Shown piece by piece: positions 54,755 to 63,721 of a DNA stretch of 64,000 nt. The position numbers and the translations under genes are program-made. Numbering within the stretch: position 1 is the first letter of the stretch; every line of letters starts with the position of its first letter. The stretch is from the NCBI RefSeq assembly GCF_036850765.1, contig NC_089490.1, positions 387,886,558 to 387,950,557 on the forward strand, written 5' to 3'. The notes beneath the pieces are model-generated. The model worked only from the letters and a program-made list of their open reading frames with translations, did no database searches and had not been told where the DNA came from. The DNA comes from Saccopteryx bilineata. Lineage: Eukaryota > Chordata > Mammalia > Chiroptera > Emballonuridae.

Positions 54755-55282
54755 AGTGTCCCGTTTGCCTGATTTGAGCCGGCCTGGAGCCCCCTTTCCT
54801 AGCCCTCTTCTCAGCACCGGGCCTGCCCACACAGGGGACACACAGCAGACGCCCAGGGACTGGCACCTCTGCTTTCTGTGCTCTGCAGGCGGCCTGAGTG
54901 TGCGGAAGTGGGCGTGGCCTTCACGGCTGAGCTCAGACACAGCCCTCGCACCCTGAGGTCTGGTGTTCATTAGGGGCCACCTTCCCTGTGCTCCCAGAGT
55001 CCCGAGTGTCAGCAGGGACTTCCTAAACCCCACCACTTCCTCTAACTGACACTTCTTAGCTCTGGGTGTTACAGACTAGGCTGTGTTTACATTGATGAGG
55101 AGGTCTGCTCATCAAATATCCAGACAACAACCATTTCCATTTCTAAAAGGACAGTACCTGAATTCTTTCCACCCACAATCGGGGCCAATGACACCCAGAT
55201 GTTTGCTCAGCATTGGCACCGCGAGCCGCAAACAGGGCTCAGGGCTTAGGGTGGACAAGCAGAAGGCGTGGCTTCCAGATGA
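54755..55282. other. unassigned sequence
   Basis: Nothing recognised. Confidence 0.4.
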
Positions 55283-55284
55283 AT

Positions 55285-55575
55285 GAGGATAACAGCTCCC
55301 ACTGCTAGAGAGCTTTCCCATGCTTCAGGCGCTGTGGTCTCACTGGACATTCACAGACCTATGAGATCACAGGGTACACTGCGACACAGAGACCAAGGCC
55401 ACACAGGCAGCGAGCGGGGAAGACAGTTCTCTCTGGTTACTCTGACCCCTTTTGTCACAGTGCTGGCCGCCTCCCCAGAGCAGCCCAGGGACGGCAGGGA
55501 ACTTGCTTCACATCACATGGCTGGTTAGTGGCAGAGCAAGGACCAGGCCCTGAGACCCCCAGTTCCTACTGGGAC
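55285..55575 (+). repeat. MIR-like sequence, diverged
   Basis: 'ctagagagctttcccatgcttcaggcg', 'gacacagagaccaaggccacacaggcag' and 'catggctggttagtggcagagcaagg' fit diverged sense MIR. Confidence 0.55.
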
Positions 55576-55649
55576 ACTCTTTTCTCATGGTTTTCCTAAT
55601 TGTGGAGAGATCCGTGGTTTAACCCACCAGTTCTGGGACATCTTCGACA

Positions 55650-55868
55650 CCCTCGGAGCCTAGATGCTAAGTTCAAATGCTAGCCTAATACCTGTGTGAC
55701 TCTGGGCAAGTTACTTTACCTCTCTGTGCCTTGATATTCTTGTCTGTAAAATGGGCATAATAATTGCACCCACTTCATAGACGGTTGTGAAAATTGAGTT
55801 ACTAGACACGAAGTATTTAGAGCTGTGCCTGGCCATAGGAAGCACTGTGAGTGTTAGTGCTTGTCATT
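55650..55868 (-). repeat. MIR SINE (antisense), abutting the minisatellite
   Basis: 'gtgtgactctgggcaagttactttacctctctgtgcc', 'gtctgtaaaatgggcataataattgc', 'gctgtgcctggccataggaagcac' form a near-complete antisense MIR ending within about 10 bp of the next array. Confidence 0.95.
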
Positions 55869-55876
55869 GCTGTCGG

Positions 55877-56430
55877 CACCATCCTCTCCCCTCCCAGGTC
55901 CTGCCACGCGGTCCACCAGCACCATCCTCTCCCCTCCCAGGTCCACCAGCACCATCCTCTCCCCTCCCAGGTCCTGCCACGCGGTCCACCAGCACCATCC
56001 TCTCCCCTCCCAGGTCCACCAGCACCATCCTCTCCCCTCCCAGGTCCACCAGCACCATCCTCTCCCCTCCCAGGTCCACCAGCACCATCCTCCTCCCCTC
56101 CCAGGTCCACCAGCACCATCCTCCTCCCCTCCCAGGTCCACCAGCACCATCCTCTCCCCTCCCAGGTCCACCAGCACCATCCTCTCCCCTCCCAGGTCCA
56201 CCAGCACCATCCTCTCCCCTCCCAGGTCCACCAGCACCATCCTCTCCCCTCCCAGGTCCACCAGCACCATCCTCCTCCCCTCCCAGGTCCACCAGCACCA
56301 TCCTCCTCCCCTCCCAGGTCCACCAGCACCATCCTCTCCCCTCCCAGGTCCACCAGCACCATCCTCCTCCCCTCCCAGGTCCACCAGCACCATCCTCTCC
56401 CCTCCCAGGTCCTGCCACGCGGTCCACCAG
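55877..56430 (+). repeat. 30-bp minisatellite, 17 units of three length classes
   Basis: Seventeen tandem units: nine of 30 bp (caccatcctctcccctccca + ggtccaccag), five of 31 bp with an extra C (units 7, 8, 13, 14, 16), and three of 43 bp carrying a 13-bp insertion 'tcctgccacgcgg' (units 1, 3 and 17). The lengths sum exactly to 554 bp. Each unit contains a pyrimidine tract ending CCCAG|GT. Open frames run on both strands because the units lack stops, so I do not read them as proteins. Confidence 0.98.
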
Positions 56431-56432
56431 CT

Positions 56433-56995
56433 TCCCTGTAGTTGCTATTGGGCCTCAGCAGAACAGAGGAGAGGTCTTCCCAGGCACAACTGGCTAGTCA
56501 GAGTTGGCTTGTAATGTGCTCTGCATCGGTCATCAGTGATCTGTCAGCCGTGAGAGCCTCAGAGAGGGGACCAAGGCTTGCAGCAGGCAGGTGACAGGGC
56601 TGCCCAGACACGTCGCTGTGTGGCAGACTCGGCAGTGGCCATGGCCAAGGTCAGCCTTATCCGGCCCTCCATCACGCTTGTGCAGCAGCGCCCTGCTCCG
56701 AGGAGTTCTTGGCTAAGGATGCGGTCCAGGGGGCCTTCCCTCTGGGTCCTGGCAGGGCAGCGGGGGCAGGTCCTGGCCCTCGTGGGCGACCAGGTCCCGC
56801 TCCTCTGGTTCACGCAGCCCCTTCTGTTGGACTCCCACCCCGACCCCGTGCTGCTCAGACCCTCTGCATGCGGCACTTGGAGCTCTAGCCAGGCCCCACC
56901 AGCTCCCGGGAGGCACGGCCTGCACTGCCTTCCTACAGCCTGAGTTGGCCTTCCACCCAGTACTCTCTGATTGCCGAGGGCATTGTCCATCATTC
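56433..56995. other. unassigned GC-rich sequence
   Basis: Overlapping frames on both strands, none with a recognisable domain. Confidence 0.4.
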
Positions 56996-56999
56996 GCGA

Positions 57000-57135
57000 G
57001 GGCCTCCTTTGACTCTCAGGACAACCCTGCTCCGTCCGTCTTCATCCCTGTGTTCACAGTGAAGCTGGGGAGGCTCAGAAAGGCGCTGGGACCTGGCAGC
57101 AGCTGCTGCACAGCCAGCCCCAGGGTGGCAACCAG
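57000..57135 (+). repeat. MIR fragment, diverged
   Basis: 'gactctcaggacaaccctgc' and 'gtgaagctggggaggctcagaaagg' fit sense MIR. Confidence 0.6.
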
Positions 57136-57333
57136 CCGTCAGCGTGCCCAGCGTGGTGTGCAGTCTCCCATTCTTCACACAACCCCCCACCACCACCACC
57201 CCGCACAACTAGGGGAAACACTGTCACTTCTAATCCTTCAGCCCAAGGCGAGTCCCACATATTCCTTAGGGTCAGGGATCTGCAAACGACCAGACTCGAG
57301 TCTGTGGGCCAGGCTCGACCCAGGCTCTTTTCT

Positions 57334-57726
57334 TTTCTTTTCTTTTTTTTTGCATTTTTCTGAAGCTGGAAACAGTCAGACAGACTCCCGCATGCGCCCG
57401 ACCGGGATCCACCCGGCACGCCCACCATGGGGCGACGCTCTGCCCACCAGGGGGCGATGCTCTGCCCATCCTGGGCGTCGCCATGTTGCGACCAGAGCCA
57501 CTCTAGCGCCTGGGGCAGAGGCCAAGGAACCATCCCCAGCGCCCGGGCCAACTTTGCTCCAATGGAGCCTTGGCTGCGGGAGGGGAAGAGAGAGACAGAG
57601 AGGAAGGTGCAGCGGAGGGGTGGAGAAGCAAATGGGCGCTTCTCCTGTGTGCCCTGGCCAGGAATCGAACCCGGGTCCTCCGCACGCTAGGCCGACGCTC
57701 TACCGCTGAGCCAACCGGCCAGGGCT
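57334..57726 (-). repeat. tRNA-derived bat SINE (antisense)
   Basis: Head at the right (B box ggttcgattcc on minus), duplicated 24-bp module, poly-T-rich left end. It joins the next SINE without unique sequence between them. Confidence 0.93.
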
Positions 57727-57914
57727 AAAATTTTTTTTTATTTATTTTTTATTCATTTTAGAGAGGAGAGGGAGAGACAGAGAGAGAGAAGGGGGGGAGG
57801 AGCTGGAAGCATCAACTCCCATATGTGCCTTGACCAGGCAAGGCCAGGGTTTCGAACCGGTGACCTCAGCATTTCCAGGTCGACTCTTTATCCACTGCGC
57901 CACCACAGGTCAGG
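57727..57914 (-). repeat. third-family tRNA-derived SINE (antisense)
   Basis: On minus: 'cctgtggtggcgcagtggataaag' head with an A box (tggcgcagtgg), B box (ggttcgaaacc), 'caaggcacatatgggagttgatgc', a CT-rich part and an A/T-rich tail. A 14-bp duplication ccaggctcttttct at 57320-57333 and 57915-57928 brackets both SINEs together. Confidence 0.92.
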
Positions 57915-58099
57915 CCAGGCTCTTTTCTAAAGTTGTATTGGCTGGCCCACAGCACGTCCATTCATTTGTGTGCAGTCTGTGCGTGGCCGCTTTCTCGAAC
58001 AGAGCAGAGCTGAGTCGTTGTGATGGAAATATTATAGCTACGAAGCCTAAAATATTTGCCGTCTAGCTCTTAATGGAAAAGGAGAGTTCCCAACCCTGC

Positions 58100-59500
58100 C
58101 CTAAACGAGCGCGTGGCACATCCTGTCCTGTTCCCTTGACGGTCACGTCCCTGCCCGTGGCTCCGCCCCTCCTGCCCACCACCCGCCCAACAGGAGCGAG
58201 GGATGGGGGTGGGGTTGTCCTATTCTACAGGTGGAGAAACCAAGACTTGGAGAAGTTTCATTTCTTCATATTCTTACTTATTACCCTTTTGTCAAAAGGA
58301 AGTAGAAATCTTCTCGAGCTCGGTAAAACCGACATTTTCTCATCGCTGAGGCTCCTGGCAGAATCGCCAGCATTCTTCCTGTCAGGAATAATGCCAGTTG
58401 GTGGAATTGGTGGTCAGGCTTCTGTAGAGGGTGGGGGTGGGGTGGAGCAGCTCCTCGCTACCCGTGGTTTGAGACCCAGACCGGTCTCCACTGAAGCCCA
58501 GCCTTTTCCCTGCCCCCACCCCTGACCTGCATCTTTCTCTAGGGCTCCTAGGAGCAGCTAGGATGATGTTTTATGGGGAGGAAAGAAAACAGGGCTCTCT
58601 GACTCTGGCCTGTCCATCTACTCAAGCCCTGACCCCCGCTTTTCCCTTTGATTCATTTTCTCCCAGGCTTTTCTCAAGCTGGGCGGGGCCCTCCCTCACG
58701 GTCTCTCCGTTTTTCAGTTGTTTGCCCTCCATAACTTGAGCTTCAAATACCTGTAGTCATTCCTCCCTAATTCGGACCAGGTGAATCAAATCAATTGCCG
58801 TTGCCCTGGTAAGACCCCGATGTCTCTAATATTTATTGCCAAGCAAATATAGCCATGGATGTGGACATGAGGCCGTAGGATGGAGGAGGCACTTGATTTC
58901 TGCTCCAGTGACAGTTCCTGGTCCCTGGAGGGTTCAGGGAAAGCCCTGCCAGTCTGTCCTCCGCACAGGAAACCCACTCTCTCCAGCGGGAAAGCTTCAG
59001 GATAGCCCAGGGTAAGGAGCTCTGAGAGGCCGCCCCTCCAGGCTGTGTGTGCGAGCATTACTCAGGCAGGGGGGAGTGAGCCAGGACAGTGAAGTCCCCT
59101 CACTCACCAGACAGGCTGAGATCCCAGGAAGTTCACTGCAGGGAGGAGCAGACCAAGTGAAATGGACAGGACACTGACAGCCCCTGGTGTCATTGAAGGG
59201 GCCCTGAGATCAGTCCGCAGCAAAAATAAGGCACAGCAGCTGGGTGGGAGCACACCTGGAACAGCAGCCCTGTCGTCTCAGGCGAGCTCCTCACTTCCCT
59301 GGGGCCCCCTCCCCACAAATGGAATCACCACTGCCCTGCCCGCCTCGCTGGATGGCTGAGGATCAAGCAAAAGCATAAAACTGGGTAGCTATAAAGGATG
59401 ATTGATAGGGAGAGTGGTGTTGTAATGCAGAGCAGGAGAGAGTTTGACTAGATGCCAGGAGGAACTTCCCTACTTAAGGAGGAGACGTCAGAATGAGGCT
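58100..59500. other. unassigned single-copy sequence
   Basis: A short MIR-like core may lie at 58205-58260 ('attctacaggtggagaaaccaag'). Otherwise about 1.4 kb without a recognised repeat or exon. The 150-codon frame at 58073-58525 has no domain. Confidence 0.4.
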
Positions 59501-59504
59501 GTAC

Positions 59505-59662
59505 CTATGTGTGTGGCTGTATCTGTCCGTTTTTGTGTCTGTATCCGTATGTATCTGTGTATACATCTGTACATTGTCTGTGTGCACGTATCTATTTGTC
59601 CGTGTGTCTGCATAGCTATGTCTGTCAGTGTGAGTGTATGTGTATGTGTCTTGTGTGTAGAA
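59505..59662 (+). repeat. degenerate TGTATC/TG-rich tract
   Basis: A loose array of TGT(A/G)TC(T/C)-like units and TG dinucleotides. An old, decayed microsatellite. Confidence 0.8.
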
Positions 59663-59834
59663 CAGGTCACTGAAGCCGGACCTTGAGTTGACTCGTCTTT
59701 GTTGCTAAGTTGTTGAAAGTTTCCTCTTGCCGTCCTCTCCAACTTGGGAGGATGTGGACAAAGCAGCAGAGTAAAAAAGGACTTTAAGTTTGATTGATTG
59801 ATTGGTTTGTTGTTGTTAACACCTTTCTAAATCT

Positions 59835-60020
59835 GGGGTGGACTGCGTACCTGTGGACTTGCTGAGTGGCTTCCCCTCTCGGGGCCTCAGTTTCCACATC
59901 TGTAACACAGGGACACAGAGTCTACTTCACAAGGTCATTGTGAGGGTTCAGTGGGTTAGCCCTTAGCACACTGTCCGGCCTGTAAGGAATTCGTACATGC
60001 TAGCCATTGCTGCTATTAGC
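59835..60020 (-). repeat. MIR SINE (antisense)
   Basis: 'cctctcggggcctcagtttccacatctgtaacacaggg' and 'tgtgagggttcagtgggttagcccttagcacactg' are antisense MIR. Confidence 0.9.
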
Positions 60021-60054
60021 TATAGGCAGTGTTTCTGGCCCTGCCTCCTGGTAG

Positions 60055-60262
60055 ATACAGCAGAAGGAGTACTGACTTTGGAGCCTCCACACCTTGGTTC
60101 AAGTTTGCCATTCAGTGGCTGTGTGGCCTTGAGCAAGTGACATCATCTCTCTGATCCCAGTTATCCCGGCTGTAAGTTGGAAAAAATACGAGGCCTGCCT
60201 CAGAGGATTATATTGAGGTTCCAAGGAAGCAATGGGAGAAAGCACATAGTAGCCGCTTAAGA
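60055..60262 (-). repeat. MIR SINE (antisense)
   Basis: 'actttggagcctccacaccttggttcaagtttgcc', 'gctgtgtggccttgagcaagtgacatcatctctctg', 'gcacatagtagccgctt' give a near-complete antisense MIR. Confidence 0.93.
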
Positions 60263-60264
60263 AA

Positions 60265-60690
60265 AAAGTAAGTTTTCTTTGTCCACCTGCAAAAAGAGAA
60301 ATTCCCCCTGGGGCCATACCTGCCATTATCCCCAACAGTGGACTTTCTGGACCGTACCCACCGCCTGGGTTCCAGTCAGGATCTGCTTCCCCCTGTGTGA
60401 TCTGACTCTGCAGGTGAGGACAGCCATGAAACCAGGAGCCCGGGAGATCCTTGTCGGTGGGGTGGGGATGTGGGGAGGGGGCCGCTGCAGTAGGCGTGGC
60501 CAGGCTCACCCCTGCCCCACCCCCTCACCCCTGCTCAGACCTACGCCCTTTCCCACATTGTTCCCAGGCCCCTTTAATACCCGTGAAGCCATTAAGTATT
60601 TAAATCCCAGCTGTGTAGTAGCCAGGTTGCCCCAGCAACAGCCCTGCATATTTTGGGATGGATTACCAAGTTTTTCAAAGGGTCTCTTTG
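60265..60690. other. unassigned sequence
   Basis: GC-rich near 60455-60560. Nothing recognised. Confidence 0.4.
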
Positions 60691-60692
60691 CG

Positions 60693-61397
60693 GCTCCAGG
60701 CCCTGCAGGAGTGTGCAGTGGGGGACTGGAGAGCTCTCGGCTCCAGGCCCTGCAGGAGTGTGCAGTGGGGGACTGGAGAGCTCGCGGCTCCAGGCCCTGC
60801 AGGAGAGTGCAGTGGGGGACTGGAGAGCTCTCGGCTCCAGGCCCTGCAGGAGAGTGCAGTGGGGGACTGGAGAGCTCTCGGCTCCAGGCCCTGCAGGAGA
60901 GTGCAGTGGGGGACTGGAGAGCTCTCGGCTCCAGGCCCTGCAGGAGAGTGCAGTGGGGGACTGGAGAGCTCGCGGCTCCAGGCCCTGCAGGAGAGTGCAG
61001 TGGGGGACTGGAGAGCTCGCGGCTCCAGGCCCTGCAGGAGAGTGCAGTGGGGGACGGGAGAGCTCGCGGCTCCAGGCCCTGCAGGAGTGTGCAGTGGGGG
61101 ACGGGAGAGCTCGCGGCTCCAGGCCCTGCAGGAGAGTGCAGTGGGGGACTGGAGAGCTCGCGGCTCCAGGCCCTGCAGGAGAGTGCAGTGGGGGACTGGA
61201 GAGCTCGCGGCTGCAGGCCCTGCAGGAGAGTGCAGTGAGGGACTGGAGAGCTCGCGGCTGCAGGCCCTGCAGGAGAGTGCAGTGGGGGACTGGAGAGCTC
61301 GCGGCTCCAGGCCCTGCAGGAGAGTGCAGTGGGGGACTGGAGAGCTTGCAGCTCCAGGCCCTGCAGGAGAGTGCAGTGGGGGACTGGATAGCTGGCT
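60693..61397 (+). repeat. 47-bp minisatellite, 15 units in perfect register
   Basis: Fifteen units of exactly 47 bp (15 x 47 = 705 bp). Every unit contains the 8-bp palindrome CCTGCAGG. Most also contain GAGCTC. Variation is by substitution only: gtgtgcag or gagtgcag, ggactgg or ggacggg, ctctcg or ctcgcg, ctccagg or ctgcagg. As 47 is 2 modulo 3, three units restore the reading frame. Frames of 263-319 codons are open on + and two on -, all from the same stop-free repeat. Confidence 0.98.
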
Positions 61398-61399
61398 GG

Positions 61400-61665
61400 C
61401 TTGCTGGGAGGCAGGCTGGGGCTGCTGCTTCACAGGAGGCATAGAGATGCAGTTGTCCCTGGGAAACGGCCACATGACTCAAGGGTGAGAGAGTGCAGGC
61501 TTTGCCCGAGTTTTCAAGATCTGGACTCAAACCCAGGACTCGCTTACCAGTTCCTTCTCTTCACTTGCTTTTTGCCTGTGAGCATGCCGTCAAATAGCCT
61601 GTCCGCGCAGGTTTCCTAACACTGTGCTGCGGCGGGCCGTTTGGGGCCGGCCTGAGTCCCATTTC
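61400..61665. other. unassigned sequence
   Basis: Nothing recognised. Confidence 0.4.
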
Positions 61666-61669
61666 TGTC

Positions 61670-61795
61670 CCTTCCCAGCCCGGCCACCATGGGAAGCTCA
61701 CTGATGTTCTCTGGGCCTCAGTGACTGAGGACAATTCGCCCTTTGTAGATGACACTGGAACTGTGCTCAGCATGGTTCCTGGCACAGGTGAAGCA
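61670..61795 (-). repeat. MIR fragment (antisense)
   Basis: 'gatgttctctgggcctcagtgactgagg' and 'gtgctcagcatggttcctggcac' are antisense MIR. Confidence 0.65.
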
Positions 61796-61799
61796 GGAG

Positions 61800-62645
61800 C
61801 AGATATTATATTGATAATATTCTGTTCAGGACCCCCTTGTGCCCTGAGGGGACATGGAGGATTGGGAGACACAGTGCCGGCCACTGAAGGCTTATATCCG
61901 GTGGGGACGATCTCACAGCAGTGGTCAGAGGGCACATCCCTGCCCCCTCCAGTCCTGGGCGGCTGAGTTGGCCTTCTGTCCTGCTCCGTTGGTGCCCGTG
62001 CCATCTCCCAGAACCTGAATGTCCCCACTGCATCCAGAAGGGCTTTCCAGCTGTGCCCAGCTGCACCTGTCTTCCCTGGGCCCTGCTGATTTAGAATGTC
62101 TGCTCCTGTCCTTACACCTACCTTTCCCCAGATCACCAGGTTGTCAATCAGGGAACCCACCCCACCCTCCAGGCCTCAGCAGGGGTGAAGGACAGGGCAG
62201 GATCAGAAGGTGTCCGCACCTCACCCTCCGTTGTCCCTCCCAGCCCTGAACTCAGTACCTCGTCCTGCTTCAGCTACACTTCGCTGTTGGGCATCACACT
62301 GGACTTGGACTCATGTTCTGAGGCCAGATCCTGTTCCTGACACTCAGAGTGACCTCCACTGTTCTCGCTCATGCCCAAGTTTAAATTACCCAGGTTGCCT
62401 CGCCTTCAGTGCCTGGACCGTGGCAAGTGAAAGTCTCTGCAAGAGGACGCAGAACCTTCGTTCCCAGAGGCCTTTGCAAAAGGGCTGTCAGTTCAAAGGC
62501 GGGAACAGAGACTCATTGCCTGCGTCTGGGTTGAGCACTTTCTGTGACTTGAGCCCAGCCCAGGGCCATGTGGGGGATGAGAGCCATGGACTGTGGTCAC
62601 TCTGGGGATCAGCAGGCCTAGAGTCCCGGAGGCAACATCTCAGGA
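61800..62645. other. unassigned sequence
   Basis: No repeat or exon recognised. The minus-strand 199-codon frame (61561-62160) overlaps the MIR and is not accepted. Confidence 0.4.
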
Positions 62646-62650
62646 GGCAA

Positions 62651-62715
62651 GCCTGGGTGTCGGTTCTGGTTCTGGGACCTTTCTAACCCACTGGAGACTT
62701 AGTTTTCTCATCTGT
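62651..62715 (+). repeat. 65-bp direct repeat, copy 1
   Basis: Identical to 63560-63624 except for one base. The 3' part is an antisense MIR core ('gagacttagttttctcatctgt'). Confidence 0.97.
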
Positions 62716-62890
62716 GGCAGGAGAATGAGAAGCCCTGCTTTGTTACAGCAATTCCTCCAACTTACTGGGTTACTTTGGGCCAGTGAATCCATATCTCTGA
62801 GCCTCAATTTCCTCACTTGTGAAGCAGAAGTGCCCATCTTTTGGGGTGGTCGGGAAGGTTCAGTGACATATGTAAAGTGACTTCTGAAGT
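62716..62890 (-). repeat. MIR SINE (antisense)
   Basis: 'gtgaatccatatctctgagcctcaatttcctcacttgtgaagc' and 'ttcagtgacatatgtaaagtg' are antisense MIR. Confidence 0.8.
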
Positions 62891-62952
62891 CAAAATAAAT
62901 TAAGATGTCAGTCTTAGGTGACTGTCTGGAGTGGTGGGACAAGCAGCGGGCT

Positions 62953-63100
62953 TAAAATTAGGAGCTCTTGGTTCCGGCCCGCTGTGTGACTTTGGACAAG
63001 ACCCTGCCACCCTCTGGGTCTCAGTGTCCCAATGTGAAAAGAGGGTGTTGGAGTCATTCCTCATAAAGGCGCTTTCTTCTTTGAAGATTCTCTGATGGAA
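62953..63100 (-). repeat. MIR-family SINE (antisense)
   Basis: 'gctcttggttccggcccgctgtgtgactttggacaagaccctgcc', 'ctctgggtctcagtgtccc' are antisense MIR; the tail resembles the MIR3 type. Confidence 0.8.
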
Positions 63101-63104
63101 ACAG

Positions 63105-63558
63105 CCCATGGGAGAGAGGGCTGGTGGCAGGGACTCAGTGCCCAAGGACTGGCTCAACTCCTAGACCGGGGACATGTCCTCCCAGGTCGTGCCCTACCCT
63201 CTCAACATTCATAATTCAGCGAGTCTGGGGACTGGGGAGGCTGTCATTTAGGGTCCCATTGGATCCAAGGCAGGTTGCCTGGCACCGTTAACCCTCAAGG
63301 CGATGCCACCAGGAGCCTAATTAGAGTTTTATCCCCCGCTCAGTTGTGTCCGTGTCCCTGTGTGTGGTCGCTCGTGCACACCAGGATTTAGGCCCAATTG
63401 CTTGTTTACTAGACAACTCGGCTCAGGGTGAGGCCCAGCAAGCACAGCCAGAGAGCAGATAAGTCCTCCCCCCTTGGCTTTGAACCTGATGGCAAGGCTC
63501 TGCTATTCTGACCAGCCTCCTCGCCCCTCGTGATGAAGGAGAATGTGGGAGTCAGGCA
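63105..63558. other. unassigned sequence
   Basis: Nothing recognised. Confidence 0.4.
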
Positions 63559-63559
63559 G

Positions 63560-63700
63560 GCCTGGGTGTCGGTTCTGGTTCTGGGACCTCTCTAACCCAC
63601 TGGAGACTTAGTTTTCTCATCTGTAAAAAGGAATAATGGTAATATCTATGTTGCAGAGTTTTTAAGATGGTTACAGGTAACTACCACATGCAAAGCATTA
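63560..63700 (-). repeat. 65-bp direct repeat copy 2 and MIR (antisense)
   Basis: 63560-63624 repeats 62651-62715. Beyond it the sequence continues as antisense MIR ('gtaaaaaggaataatggtaatatctatg'), whereas copy 1 diverges at once. Confidence 0.9.
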
Positions 63701-63721
63701 TCACAGGGCCCGATGACTCTT

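Larger units (their letters stand above)
57273..58098. mobile_element. old hAT/MER-type DNA element, split by two SINEs
   Basis: The left part 'cagggatctgcaaacgacc..gtgggcc' and right part 'tgtattggctggcccacagcacg', 'gaagcctaaaatatttgccgtctagc', ending 'cccaaccctg' match the reverse complement of a common eutherian hAT MITE. Two antisense SINEs (57334-57914) interrupt it. A target duplication was not clear. Confidence 0.75.

Noticed and set aside
55787..56514. Pro/Ser/His-rich and Gly/Trp-rich frames of 180-236 codons over the 30-bp array
   Set aside because: Same cause: stop-free minisatellite open in five or more frames on both strands.
56945..57709. 254-codon + frame
   Set aside because: Its second half is translation of an antisense SINE and its middle crosses the edge of an old hAT element.
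60279..61488. Overlapping 263-319-codon frames across the 47-bp array
   Set aside because: Multiple + frames and two - frames are open at once because the repeat unit has no stops. No domain, splice context or single-frame constraint is visible.
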